From: Hymenobacter setariae
GTDB taxonomy: Bacteria; Bacteroidota; Bacteroidia; Cytophagales; Hymenobacteraceae
NCBI RefSeq assembly: GCF_007713685.1
Contig: NZ_VMRJ01000003.1
Span: forward strand, 124,001-188,000
DNA: 64,000 nucleotides
Direction of reading: 5' to 3'
The notes beneath the pieces were generated by a model. The model was not told the origin of the DNA. It searched no databases and was given only the letters and a program-made list of their open reading frames with translations. The stretch's first letter is position 1. Each line of letters starts with the position of its first letter. Below, in pieces: positions 10,025-19,144 of the stretch. Both the position numbers and the translations under genes were made by a program.

Positions 10025-10765
10025 TTATTTCACATGGTCGGCCCCTAGCAGCAAAATGTACGAGGCACAATCCTTTTGTGCCAGCATGAGAATGCCCATT
10101 TTTTCGCCAATCTCTTTCATGCGTGCTTGGTCGGCTAGCTGGGCGGTGCTGTAGTAGCGTAGCAGTTGCGGGCGGCCAGTTGTGAATTCTTTTTTCATTA
10201 GGTTCACCAGCAGTTCGTTCCGTTGCGCGGGTGTTAGCTTGGCTATCGGAGTTTTGGCATCAGCTAGAGCGAGTCGCGCGCACAAGTGCGTGGCTAGCGG
10301 CTGTAAGGCTTTCTTTTCGGGCTCACTGAAGGCAGGCTGCTTGGCCGCTATAGCTTGCTGGGCCTGCTCGGTTTGGCTCAGGCGCGTGAGCAGAGGTAGA
10401 GAGGCCGGACAGGTTTTGCTTAGCGATACCACTACATCGCGGCCCAGTAGCTGGCCCACCTGCTGCGGCTGCAGGTTTTGTTGGGCGCCTTTTGCCATCA
10501 TGGCCAGCACCGCCACGCTGTCGTGCTGCATTACTTCGGTAAATAATTGCTGCGTCAGCTGCATGGCCTGGTCGGTCGTGAGGTCAGCAAATTTGGTCGT
10601 GTGGTCGTTGCTAAGCTTGGTGCATAGCTCTTGGCTAAGCTGGCGCACCAGGCGAGCGTGGCCGGCGATGGTATCGGCTGGCGCGCCGCTCGGGCGTGGG
10701 GCCGCCTTGGTAGCGTTTGAGATGCCCAAAAGCCCTAGGCCGCAAAAAAGTAATAGGTGTTTCAT
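10025..10765 (-). CDS. Secreted protein of unknown function with internal duplication
   Basis: A 246-residue protein that I do not recognise. It begins with a signal peptide (MKHLLLFCGLGLLG, with an Ala-rich end). The mature part looks like two related alpha-helical units. Each begins with a Leu-Cys-Thr/Ala-(Lys/Arg)-Leu segment, continues with a Leu-Thr-x-(Asp/Ala)-Gln motif, and ends with a cysteine near LSKTCPASL or LAQKDCASYI. The four cysteines could form one disulfide per unit. It converges on rlmN with a 17-bp gap. Periplasmic or surface location is inferred from the signal peptide. Confidence 0.55.
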   Translation of the reverse strand: MKHLLLFCGLGLLGISNATKAAPRPSGAPADTIAGHARLVRQLSQELCTKLSNDHTTKFADLTTDQAMQLTQQLFTEVMQHDSVAVLAMMAKGAQQNLQPQQVGQLLGRDVVVSLSKTCPASLPLLTRLSQTEQAQQAIAAKQPAFSEPEKKALQPLATHLCARLALADAKTPIAKLTPAQRNELLVNLMKKEFTTGRPQLLRYYSTAQLADQARMKEIGEKMGILMLAQKDCASYILLLGADHVK

Positions 10766-10877
10766 CTTGCTAAGGTAGCGCGAGATAGTATCCTTATGGG
10801 CTCGCCTAGGATGTCAGTTAGTGGAGCTTTCTTCTCAAATGAGACGCCTTTTTTAGGGCAAGTTTGTCGTGTGTAGT

Positions 10878-11840
10878 CTAGCGCAGCTTGACTTTGCCGA
10901 AGCGAAAGGCGACATCTAGGTAGGCTGGATATACACCGCTGTCATTTCGCACAGAGTAGTACAGCAGGCCTAGGCTAGCGTTGAAGCGGGGCGAGGTGTA
11001 GCGCAAGCCACCTAGGCCAGCCACGCCCCCAGTAGAGCCAAAATCAGCCAGGTACGTTTCGTTGACCAGCGAAAACAGCCGCGATAACCGCACATTGGCT
11101 CCAACAACCCCCACCGGTGAGCCGCCAATACCGTCGCTGCCGAAGCCGTAGCCCAACCCGAACGTGATATTAGTATCGGCTGTGCCGTAGGTGGCTAGGC
11201 CATAGCCAGCACCACCACTAACACCGCTATCAAAGCTCGTGACGAAGCCGTAGAGTACGCCCGCTCCTACGTGAAATTTGTCGCTGATTGGCACGCTTAC
11301 CTTCGGTGTTACGGCCACGAAGGGCACGCCAACGAAGGGAATAATTGGCACGAGCACGCCCACCGAGATATTGTCGGTGATGCCATAATTGACGCCCGTC
11401 AGGAAGATGTTAATGACTTGGGCTTCACCCTCGCCTTGGTGCAGATTGCGGGCCGTGGGGGCAAGGAACATGCGTGTACCATTGCCTATGTAGTTGAAGC
11501 CTCGCCGCACTTGCTCGGGCGTGAGCGACGACAACTGCCGCAGGTTAGTGCGCTGCAGCGTAACAATGCCTAGCTCCTTGGTTTCGAAGGTTAGCGATTG
11601 CTCGCTAGTGGCCCGCAGCGTGCCAGTAAAAATGGTGCCACCAGCAGTTTCTACACTATACACTTGGCCCACCACCTCGTGGCGGCCGGTAACATTAGTT
11701 TCAGGCAACTCGGACGTGCGGACTCCGTTGGGCACGGGCGGCGCAATAGTAGGCACCTGTGGGGCCCCTGGTAGCGCGGGCTGCTGCGCCCAAGCCGAAC
11801 TAGCCATTAGTAGCCCCCCGAACAGTAACAGTAAGCGCAT
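10878..11840 (-). CDS. Outer-membrane beta-barrel-like protein
   Basis: A 320-residue secreted protein of unknown function. A signal peptide (MRLLLLFGGLLMASSAWA) is followed by a Pro-rich linker and a small domain around VYSVETAGGTIFTGTL. The rest is Gly- and aromatic-rich alternating strands (NYGITDNISVGVLVP, GAGVLYGFVTSF, ITFGLGYGFG) ending VAFRFGKVKLR. That pattern is typical of an 8- to 12-stranded outer-membrane barrel. No catalytic motif is seen. It is transcribed like the preceding unknown gene, and the two could form a pair. Confidence 0.55.
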   Translation of the reverse strand: MRLLLLFGGLLMASSAWAQQPALPGAPQVPTIAPPVPNGVRTSELPETNVTGRHEVVGQVYSVETAGGTIFTGTLRATSEQSLTFETKELGIVTLQRTNLRQLSSLTPEQVRRGFNYIGNGTRMFLAPTARNLHQGEGEAQVINIFLTGVNYGITDNISVGVLVPIIPFVGVPFVAVTPKVSVPISDKFHVGAGVLYGFVTSFDSGVSGGAGYGLATYGTADTNITFGLGYGFGSDGIGGSPVGVVGANVRLSRLFSLVNETYLADFGSTGGVAGLGGLRYTSPRFNASLGLLYYSVRNDSGVYPAYLDVAFRFGKVKLR

Positions 11841-12041
11841 AGCGATAGAGTGCCGCTGAATAACTCGGCTGCCGCAAAGATGCGCTTATCAACTAGCTTA
11901 GTTGCAAGCCTAAAGCACTTTGTTTCTGACTTTTACTTGTGTCGCTTTAGCAGAAAAACTATGACTTAGCTTTTAGTAAAAGTGCTGATTTATAATAATT
12001 TGATTTGCACGCAGCAGGAGTTACGCTTAGGCTTTAGACAC

Positions 12042-13010
12042 TTAGGCCCGCCAGCGTCCAGTAGCTTGGGGACGGCCGGTAGCAATGGCCTCCTCGGTTT
12101 CGGCGGGCGGAATCTCCATCATTTTGACTCGCACGGCGTGGGCTTTAGGCTGCACGCGTTGGCCAAAGGCGTCGGCAAACTCCTGGGTGAACTCGGCTCC
12201 GAAGAAGATGATGAGCGACGAGTAGTTAATCCAGACCAGCAATACAATGGCCGAGCCCGCCGCCCCAAATGCCGACCCCGGGTTGGACTTTGAGATGTAA
12301 AAAGCAATTAAATACTTACCTAGGATGAAAAGCGAAGCCGTAATGAAGGCGCCAATGCCCACATCGCGCCAACGAATAATGGCATCGGGCAAGAACTTGT
12401 AGATGAGGGCAAATAGCAACGTTGTAACTACCAGCGACAAGCTGAAATCGACGAGCCGAATGGCAACGAGCCCCGCCTCCGGAATGTGCCGCTGCAGCCA
12501 GCCCGTAAAAACGCTAAGCACGGCGCTCACCACAAAGGAGGTAAGCAGCAACAGCGCTACGCTGAGAATGAGCCCAAACGAGAGCAGCCGTTGCTTCACG
12601 TACTGCCACACGCCGATACCCTGAGTTTTTACTTGCAGGTTCCAGATGTCATTGATGCTTTCTTGCAGCGTGACAAAAAAGGTGGTGGCCGCAAAAATTA
12701 ACGTGCCTAGGCCGATGGCCGTAGCAAGCCCAGACTTTTGCTGCAGCGTGAATTTGGCGATGCTTTCTTGCAGAAAGGCGGCGGCATCGGCGCCCACCAA
12801 CCCTTTGAGCTGGCCATAAATTTGGCCGGTCAATGCCTCGCCGCCATATACAGCACTGGCCGACGTGATGACAATGAGCAGCAGCGGCGGCAGCGAAAAA
12901 ATGGTGTAGTACGAAAGCGCCGCGGCGTGCCGGAAGGAGTTGTTGGTGCCAAACTCGCCAGCCGACGATTTGAGCGTAGCGAAGATGTCAGAAAGCTTAT
13001 AGTGGGCCAT
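12042..13010 (-). CDS. YihY/BrkB-family inner-membrane protein
   Basis: A 322-residue membrane protein of the YihY (formerly RNase BN) family, whose function is not settled; it is not a ribonuclease. The hallmark AAALSYYTIFSLPPLLLIV lies near residue 35. About six hydrophobic segments follow, including VALLLLTSFVVSAVLSVF and SAIVLLVWINYSSLIIFFGAEF, the last being a family signature. I start at MAHYKLSD (13010) because the nine codons upstream are not family-like. The 3' end lies in a 200-bp gap with nothing else visible. Confidence 0.85.
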   Translation of the reverse strand: MAHYKLSDIFATLKSSAGEFGTNNSFRHAAALSYYTIFSLPPLLLIVITSASAVYGGEALTGQIYGQLKGLVGADAAAFLQESIAKFTLQQKSGLATAIGLGTLIFAATTFFVTLQESINDIWNLQVKTQGIGVWQYVKQRLLSFGLILSVALLLLTSFVVSAVLSVFTGWLQRHIPEAGLVAIRLVDFSLSLVVTTLLFALIYKFLPDAIIRWRDVGIGAFITASLFILGKYLIAFYISKSNPGSAFGAAGSAIVLLVWINYSSLIIFFGAEFTQEFADAFGQRVQPKAHAVRVKMMEIPPAETEEAIATGRPQATGRWRA

Positions 13011-13163
13011 AGTGCGGAAGCAGAAAAAGCATAGCAAGAAGTGAGTGCTGGGCCGGCCCGCGCCGCGGCTAACACGCCCAGTACCACAAGCCCTAGCCCG
13101 CCCAGGGCCCTAGTAGATACGGCTTCGGCAACTTTTTGCCCGAAAAATGCACGAAAAAATAAC

Positions 13164-13919
13164 TTAGGCTGGCTGTAGCGTCCAGCTTAACGTTTGGATG
13201 GTAGCTTGGTGCAGCGCGGCCGCCAGCTCGGCATCGTCGCGAAATTGTAGCTGGTGCAATTCTTGAGATTCTACGCTCACCACTAGCTCATTAGGAGCGA
13301 AAGGCCAGGGCGATACGACCACTGGGGTGCCCGGCCCGGCAGGCTGCCGCACCAGGTGCGGTGTGCGGTGCCCGGTGCCCAGGGGGTCGGGGTAAATTTC
13401 AACGGCGCGGCCCATCTCAGGTAGCTCTTGGCGGCACAAGATGAGCGAGAGGCGGTCGCACCAGTGCAGCAAGTCGTAGGCCTGGCGCACCTGCGTTTTG
13501 GTGAGGCGCAGCTCTTTGGTCCAGCGCGCTTGGCTGGCCCGCAACTCGTCTAGAAAAGCAGTGGTTTGGGCCTCGCTGCCGCGCAGCGGCTCATATAAAG
13601 TGCTTAGGTGCAGGCTGGTGAGCAAGCTGCGCCAGCGCCCCTGAAAGCGCGCAGCATGCAGTACGCCCGTGGCCTGCTCCAGCGAAAAGGCCACCTGCGT
13701 AAAATTGGCCGGGGCGCCGGCAGGCGTGAGGCCGTGGTGGCCGCCGCGCCCGTGCCAGGGCGCTTGCTCGTCATCGTGCTGCGCGGTGGCGGCCAGCAGG
13801 CCCACCCAGCGGTCGGCGGGTAAGAAGGGCGGCCAGGTCCAGGCCAGCTGCATAGCAAGTAGGGCGTGGGCTTGCTGGTAGATTATTTGCCAGCCAGTGG
13901 GGGTAGGGTTTACTATCAT
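13164..13919 (-). CDS. DUF3891 family protein
   Basis: A 251-residue cytoplasmic protein resembling the DUF3891 family, which has no assigned function. The N-terminus MIVNPTPTGWQIIYQQ, the block LLAATAQHDDEQAPW, and HWCDRLSLILCRQ fit a helical protein with conserved His-Asp pairs. That could suggest a metal-binding HD-like site, but this is inference. I start at MIVNP; the frame is open seven codons upstream. It is divergent from terC with a 134-bp gap. Confidence 0.65.
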   Translation of the reverse strand: MIVNPTPTGWQIIYQQAHALLAMQLAWTWPPFLPADRWVGLLAATAQHDDEQAPWHGRGGHHGLTPAGAPANFTQVAFSLEQATGVLHAARFQGRWRSLLTSLHLSTLYEPLRGSEAQTTAFLDELRASQARWTKELRLTKTQVRQAYDLLHWCDRLSLILCRQELPEMGRAVEIYPDPLGTGHRTPHLVRQPAGPGTPVVVSPWPFAPNELVVSVESQELHQLQFRDDAELAAALHQATIQTLSWTLQPA

Positions 13920-14026
13920 CTTGGAGAAGGGCCGAGGCAATCAGCCTAGGTAGGCAAAGTGGCTGGGTCTACGTACAAGACGGCCTTTGCGCCACCACTC
14001 CTGGGCCGGCAACTCGCTCCGGCCAG

Positions 14027-14034
14027 TAGCTTTG
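14027..14034 (+). promoter_or_regulatory. TAGCTTTG -7 box of terC
   Basis: TAGCTTTG followed by CGGCCC lies 19 bases before the terC start codon. The box and the following CGGCCC recur upstream of other genes here (20564 and 21742). No good -33 element is seen at normal spacing. Confidence 0.5.
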
Positions 14035-14053
14035 CGGCCCTTACCCCTTTGGC

Positions 14054-14818
14054 ATGACCCAAGACATCCAGCAAATCATCGACAATCCGCTGGCGGCCCT
14101 GGCCCTCGTGGGCAACCTCGTTATTATTGAAAGCCTGCTCTCGGTCGACAATGCGGCTGTGCTAGCCACAATGGTCGGCGACCTCGCGCCCGAGCAGCGC
14201 AAGAAGGCTCTGCGCTACGGCATCTTTGGCGCGTACCTGTTTCGGGGGCTGTGCATTCTATTCGCCTCGTACCTCATCGAGTTCTGGTTTTTGAAGCCCC
14301 TAGGGGGTCTTTACCTGCTCTATTTGGTGTGGGACCACTTCCGGGCGGGCCCGCCGCACGGAGAGGAGCACGTGGAGAAATCGAAGAGCTGGATTTACCG
14401 CCGTACCCTAGGGCTGTTTGGGAAGTTTTGGGCCACTGTGGCGCTCATCGAGCTCATGGACTTGGCTTTTTCCATCGACAACGTGTTTGCCGTGGTAGCC
14501 TTCACCAATAACCTCATTATCATTTGCGTAGGGGTATTTATTGGCATTTTAGCCATGAGGCTGGTGGCGCAGGCCTTTGTGCTGCTCATGGGTAAGTACC
14601 CGTTTCTCGAAACGGCGGCCTTCGTTATTATTGGTATCCTGGGGCTCAAGCTAGTGCTGTCATTGTTCGAGCATTATCTGCCTACGCATCCGTTTTCGAT
14701 GTTTCTCACGAGCGAGACCGCTGATGTGGGCCTGACGGTGCTCACCGTGGCCGTATTTGGGGTGCCGCTGCTCACGTCGCGCTTCCTAGGGTGGCCGCAG
14801 CGGCTGGGTGGTAGCTAG
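14054..14818 (+). CDS. TerC-family membrane protein
   Basis: A 254-residue polytopic protein of the TerC/Alx family, linked to metal (manganese or calcium) export at the membrane and co-translational metal homeostasis. Family acidic motifs are visible in membrane segments: IESLLSVDNAAVLATMV near residue 30 and ELMDLAFSIDNVFAVVAF near residue 135. GILGLKLVLSLFEHYLP is another family block. About seven hydrophobic segments are present. The gene stands alone. Substrate cannot be read from the sequence. Confidence 0.88.
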   Translation: MTQDIQQIIDNPLAALALVGNLVIIESLLSVDNAAVLATMVGDLAPEQRKKALRYGIFGAYLFRGLCILFASYLIEFWFLKPLGGLYLLYLVWDHFRAGPPHGEEHVEKSKSWIYRRTLGLFGKFWATVALIELMDLAFSIDNVFAVVAFTNNLIIICVGVFIGILAMRLVAQAFVLLMGKYPFLETAAFVIIGILGLKLVLSLFEHYLPTHPFSMFLTSETADVGLTVLTVAVFGVPLLTSRFLGWPQRLGGS

Positions 14819-14820
14819 CG

Positions 14821-15175
14821 CTAGGCCGTAGCTAGTGTAAGTGCGCAATGCTGCTTGATGAAGGGATGTACTTCTTGAATGTGGTCGAGACCTTGCTGCT
14901 GTAGGCCAGCGTAAGTCACCTTCGATACTTCGCGCTCGCCCGCCAGCAAATGCTAGCGAGCAGCCGGCCAGTCGTGTGTGCTACATGTTACCAGCGCTGC
15001 TCAGCCAATGCCCATCTTGGTGCACCAGCACAGTCAGCCCAAATACAACTGCTACCAGCAGGAGCGGCAGCAGGATGCCAGCATGATAGGGCAGCTGCTT
15101 GGCAGCAGTAGTTAGCCTCTGACTGAAGCTCTACTACGAGAGAGCTAGCACGCCGAGTTCGTGACGAAGAAGCAT
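14821..15175 (-). pseudogene. Decayed coding remnants (small membrane protein)
   Basis: The roughly 500 bp between terC and tdh hold no intact gene. On the minus strand ATG 15175 opens MLLRHELGVLALS, then two tandem TAG codons (15131-15136). The same frame then reads SFSQRLTTAAKQLPYHAG and a clear membrane helix, ILLPLLLVAVVFGLTVLV, ending at 14981. A second coding-like stretch, LLAGEREVSKVTYAG to FIKQHC, lies at 14821-14955 in another frame. The mix of gene-like residues and stops suggests a degraded gene or two. The family is not recognised. Confidence 0.35.
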
Positions 15176-15268
15176 CCATGATTCAGCGCTACGCAGCTAA
15201 AGAATAAAAGCGAAAATCAAGACTTTTTGAATGCCTTAGGGTATTTCTTGCTCTCAATTAAAACGAAA

Positions 15269-15294
15269 AAAGCTCCGGCTTACACCGGAGCTTT
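15269..15294 (-). terminator. Rho-independent terminator of tdh
   Basis: AAAGCTCCGG and its complement enclose a TTACA-type loop, with A and T runs on both sides. It lies 28 bases past the tdh stop on the minus strand and could work in both directions. Confidence 0.75.
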
Positions 15295-15321
15295 AAACTG
15301 ATGCTGTGCACCGCTGCAATA

Positions 15322-16314
15322 CTAAGCAGGCACTAGCTCGCGCAAGTGCGCTAGCATGTCGTGCGTCATCTTGCCTAGGTCATACTCAGGCGCCCAGCTC
15401 CAATCTTGCCGCGCCGCTGCGTCGTCGATGCTAGCGGGCCACGAGTTGGCGATAGCCTGGCGACCATCGGGCTTGTACGTAATTTGAAAATCAGGAATTT
15501 CTTGCTGGATGCTGGCCGCAATTTCGGCCGGCGAGAAGCTCATGGCACCTAGGTTGTAGCTAGTGCGCACCTTGATGCGGTCGGCCGGCGCGTGCATCAG
15601 GTCAAGCGTAGCCTTGAGCGCATCGGGCATGTACATCATGGGCAGGTACGTATTCTCCTGAAGGAAGCACTCGAAGCTTTCGCCCGCTACGGCTTTGTGG
15701 TAGATGTCCACAGCATAATCGGTGGTGCCGCCGCCGGGCAGGCTCTTGTAGCCAATGAGGCCGGGATAGCGCAGGCTGCGCACATCGAGGCCGTGGTGGC
15801 GGTGGTACCACTCGCACCACTGCTCGCCGGCCAGCTTGCTGATGCCGTACACCGTGTTGGGGTTCATGATGGTGACCTGCGGCGTGTGCTCGCGGGGGGT
15901 GTCGGGCCCAAACACCGCGATGGAGCTTGGCCAGTACACCTGCGGCACCTGGTACTGCACGGCCACGTTCAGCACGTTCAGCAAGCCGTCCATATTGAGC
16001 TTCCAAGCAAACGCTGGGTCTTTTTCGGCCGTGGCCGACAGCAGGGCGGCTAGGTTGTAAATCTGCACCGGGCGATACTGCTGCACCAAGGCTTCGAGGC
16101 GGGCCTTATCGAGCACATCGAGCAGCTCAAACGGGCCGCCAGCCAGTGCCTCGGGGTTTTTGGGGGCGCGCACGTCGGCCGCAATAACAGCCTCGGGCGC
16201 GTAGCGCTGGCGCAGGGCCGCCGTAAGCTCTAGCCCAAGCTGGCCGCAGGCGCCAATGACGAGCACAGTGCCCGGTGTTCGAGGGGTAACAGGTTCGCTA
16301 GGCGAGATTTGCAT
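15322..16314 (-). CDS. tdh: L-threonine 3-dehydrogenase (SDR/GalE-like type)
   Basis: A 330-residue extended short-chain dehydrogenase. It oxidises L-threonine to 2-amino-3-ketobutyrate with NAD. VLVIGACGQLGLEL is the Rossmann GxxGxxG motif. YGISKLAGE carries the catalytic Tyr-xxx-Lys, and YWPSSIAVFG the serine segment. LRYPGLIGYKSLPGGGTTDYA is typical of the GalE-like threonine dehydrogenases rather than the zinc-dependent type. Its product feeds Kbl, encoded at 17687-18940 on the other strand. CTCCCACCCC lies about 20 bases upstream of the start. Confidence 0.92.
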   Translation of the reverse strand: MQISPSEPVTPRTPGTVLVIGACGQLGLELTAALRQRYAPEAVIAADVRAPKNPEALAGGPFELLDVLDKARLEALVQQYRPVQIYNLAALLSATAEKDPAFAWKLNMDGLLNVLNVAVQYQVPQVYWPSSIAVFGPDTPREHTPQVTIMNPNTVYGISKLAGEQWCEWYHRHHGLDVRSLRYPGLIGYKSLPGGGTTDYAVDIYHKAVAGESFECFLQENTYLPMMYMPDALKATLDLMHAPADRIKVRTSYNLGAMSFSPAEIAASIQQEIPDFQITYKPDGRQAIANSWPASIDDAAARQDWSWAPEYDLGKMTHDMLAHLRELVPA

Positions 16315-16434
16315 AAACGATTAAACTGGTGGTGGGAGGGGTGGGAGAGGCGTATCGCAAAGATACGGCCAGGGGCAGGCAAGGGGATTGCGGCCGGGCA
16401 ACACAGGCAGGCATTAGCGGTATATTTAGGCCCC

Positions 16435-17499
16435 ATGATTATACGCTTGCTGCTAATGCTCAGTTCATTGTCTTTGCTAGGTGCTTCTCGCGCTACCCAC
16501 GCGCAGGCTCTTGTCTCGCCCTACCGCAACCTGATAATGAAGGGTGGGGGCATTCGGGGTATTGCCTACGGCGGCGCGTTGCAAGAATTAGAAAAGCAGG
16601 GCGTGCTAGCGCACATCACGCGGGTGGGCGGCACCTCGGCGGGGGCCATTCAGGCGGCGCTGCTGGCGGTGGGCTACTCGCCCGAGGCCATTATCGACAT
16701 CATCAACCGCACGCCCGTGCAGCGGCTCAACGATGGGCAGTTCATTTTCATTGGGGGCGGCAGCCGGCTGCTGCGCCAGTACGGCTGGTACCGCGGCGAC
16801 CAACTCACCAAATACATCTGCGAACTGGTGGGCCGCCAGACCCAGCGCCCCAACCTAACCCTAGGTGAGCTGCACCAACTGGCCCTAGCCCAGCCCGGCC
16901 ACTACCGCGACCTCTACACCACTGGCACCAACCTCACGCTGCAGCGCACCCAGGTATTTGGCTACGAAACCCACCCCACCATGCGCGTGGCCGATGCCGT
17001 GCGCATCAGCATGAGCATCCCGCTGTACTTCCGCGCCGTGCTGCTCGATGCGGAGGATAAAGTTATTCAGGGCAAGCCTAAAGCTGGCCAGCCTACGCAG
17101 GTGCTGGTCGATGGCGGCTTGCTGGCCAATTATCCACTGCACATTTTCGACCAGCCCCAATACCTACCCGCTGGCCTGCCGCCCGGCACTACCGCCAACC
17201 CCGAGACCCTAGGGCTGCGCCTCGACCGCGCCGAGCAAATAGCCCTCGATACGCTGCCTACCGGCCGCCAGGCTCTGGCCCCGTATGACATTCACGATTT
17301 TTCGTCTTACATCGGCGCGCTCTACACCATTAGTCTCGAAAATCTTAATCCCGCGCTGCCCAGCGATTGGCCGCGCACTATCAGTATCAATACCATGGGC
17401 TTCCGGCCGAAAGTGAAGCGTATTTCGGCCGAGCAAAAAGAGCAGCTGGTAGCCAGCGGCCGGGCTGGCGTGCAGGCGTTTTTCGGGAAGAGGAATTGA
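16435..17499 (+). CDS. Secreted patatin-like phospholipase
   Basis: A 354-residue patatin-family lipid acyl hydrolase with an N-terminal signal peptide (MIIRLLLMLSSLSLLGAS). The oxyanion loop is GGGIRG (residues 37-42), the nucleophile elbow GTSAG places Ser68, and the dyad aspartate lies in LVDGGLLANYP. All three catalytic elements are intact. I use ATG 16435 because upstream codons lack a signal peptide. TATATTTA, a weak -7 box, sits about 15 bases before the start. It is probably exported to the periplasm or envelope. It lies between tdh and kbl without an obvious metabolic link. Confidence 0.88.
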   Translation: MIIRLLLMLSSLSLLGASRATHAQALVSPYRNLIMKGGGIRGIAYGGALQELEKQGVLAHITRVGGTSAGAIQAALLAVGYSPEAIIDIINRTPVQRLNDGQFIFIGGGSRLLRQYGWYRGDQLTKYICELVGRQTQRPNLTLGELHQLALAQPGHYRDLYTTGTNLTLQRTQVFGYETHPTMRVADAVRISMSIPLYFRAVLLDAEDKVIQGKPKAGQPTQVLVDGGLLANYPLHIFDQPQYLPAGLPPGTTANPETLGLRLDRAEQIALDTLPTGRQALAPYDIHDFSSYIGALYTISLENLNPALPSDWPRTISINTMGFRPKVKRISAEQKEQLVASGRAGVQAFFGKRN

Positions 17500-17686
17500 A
17501 TAAGAAATAGATTGTTATGGTGAGCACAACGAATCAGTCGCTTTAAAACGAGCCATCGCAATCGAGACTGGCGTACTAGCTTCGTCCACTCATTCTCGCG
17601 CTGGTGCGATTGCTTAGCTACGCCGACCTTTGGTTCGCTGCGCTCTCAATAGCAGACGCCCCACCATCCAATCTATCTCACCTCCC

Positions 17687-18940
17687 ATGTACGGAACCCT
17701 TCAAGCCGACCTTCAGCAGACGCTGCAAGAAATAAAAGACGCCGGCCTTTACAAAAAGGAGCGCGTGATTACCTCGCCCCAGGGCGCCGAAATTCAGACC
17801 AACGAAGCGGGCGACGTGCTCAACTTCTGCGCCAATAACTACTTAGGTCTCAGCTCGCACCCCGAGGTGCTGAAAGCGGCCAAAGAAACTATTGACTCGC
17901 ACGGCTACGGCATGTCGTCGGTGCGCTTTATCTGCGGCACCCAAGATATTCACAAGCAGCTTGAAGCCAAGCTGGCCGAGTTCCTAGGTACTGAGGATAC
18001 TATTCTCTACGCCGCAGCCTTCGACGCCAACGGTGGTGTGTTTGAGCCGTTGTTTGACGAGCGCGACGCCATTATTTCCGACGCTCTCAACCACGCCAGC
18101 ATCATCGATGGGGTGCGCCTGTGCAAGGCCAAGCGCTACCGCTACACCCACAACGACATGGCCGACCTAGAGAAGCAGCTCCAGGACGCTGTGAACGCTG
18201 GGATGCGCCACCGTATCATCGTCACCGACGGGTCGTTTTCGATGGATGGTACTATTGCGCAGCTCGACAAAATCTGTGACCTCGCCGACCAGTACGACGC
18301 CCTCGTGATGATAGACGAGTGCCACTCAATGGGCTTCTTGGGCAAAACCGGCCGCGGTACCCATGAGTACCGCAACGTGCTGGGCCGCGTCGACATCATC
18401 ACGGGCACCCTCGGCAAGGCCCTAGGGGGCGCCATGGGCGGCTTCACGAGTGGGCGCAAGGAGATTATCGAAATTCTACGCCAGCGCTCGCGGCCCTACC
18501 TGTTTTCTAACACCTTGGCCCCGGCTATCGTGGGTGCTAGCCTGCGCGTGCTGGAGCTGCTGACCGAAAGCACCGCCCTGCGCGACCAACTCGAAATCAA
18601 CACCAAGTATTTCCGCGAGCAGATGACGGCCGCTGGCTTCGACATTACGCCCGGCGAGCACCCCATTGTGCCCGTTATGCTCTACGATGCCAAGCTGGCC
18701 CAGGAATTTGCCGCTAAAATGCTCGATGAGGGCATCTATGTGGTGGGCTTCTACTACCCCGTGGTGCCGCAGGGCAAGGCCCGCATTCGGGTGCAGCTCA
18801 GCGCCGCCCATACCCGCGAGCACCTCGACAAGGCCATTGCCGCCTTCAAGAAAGTAGGCCGCGAGCTGGGTACGCTCAAGGACAAGGCCGCGGAGGCTGA
18901 TGCCCCTAAAGGACCGCAGGTAGTAGAAAACACTCCCTAG
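17687..18940 (+). CDS. kbl: Glycine C-acetyltransferase (2-amino-3-ketobutyrate CoA ligase)
   Basis: A 417-residue PLP-dependent alpha-oxoamine synthase. It splits 2-amino-3-ketobutyrate with CoA into glycine and acetyl-CoA, completing threonine breakdown begun by Tdh. The start block [14 protein letters not shown], the [15 protein letters not shown] segment and the PLP lysine in [14 protein letters not shown] are diagnostic. I begin at ATG 17687 (MYGTLQADL), the family N-terminus; the open frame extends 19 codons upstream. The C-terminus has a short charged tail after the usual end. Confidence 0.93.
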   Translation: MYGTLQADLQQTLQEIKDAGLYKKERVITSPQGAEIQTNEAGDVLNFCANNYLGLSSHPEVLKAAKETIDSHGYGMSSVRFICGTQDIHKQLEAKLAEFLGTEDTILYAAAFDANGGVFEPLFDERDAIISDALNHASIIDGVRLCKAKRYRYTHNDMADLEKQLQDAVNAGMRHRIIVTDGSFSMDGTIAQLDKICDLADQYDALVMIDECHSMGFLGKTGRGTHEYRNVLGRVDIITGTLGKALGGAMGGFTSGRKEIIEILRQRSRPYLFSNTLAPAIVGASLRVLELLTESTALRDQLEINTKYFREQMTAAGFDITPGEHPIVPVMLYDAKLAQEFAAKMLDEGIYVVGFYYPVVPQGKARIRVQLSAAHTREHLDKAIAAFKKVGRELGTLKDKAAEADAPKGPQVVENTP

Positions 18941-19144
18941 GTGCAGGCTAAGAAGAAAGACTAAAGCAGAGAGTCGGCTCTTTAGTGGCTGGCCCTCTGC
19001 TGGCTGTCTAGTTTCGCAGAACGGCCCTGGATGCCGGACACTGGACCTTTATCAAAATAGTTTGGATTTTCCCAACGAACCTTGCCCACTAGCAGTATCA
19101 GTACCACAAGGGGTTGCCTCAAAAGATACTAGCGCCCAGACACC

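Noticed and set aside
14988..15179. 63-residue Ala/Cys/Ser-rich minus-strand frame
   Set aside because: Composition is that of an off-frame reading. The next frame gives a more natural membrane-protein remnant, so I describe that instead.
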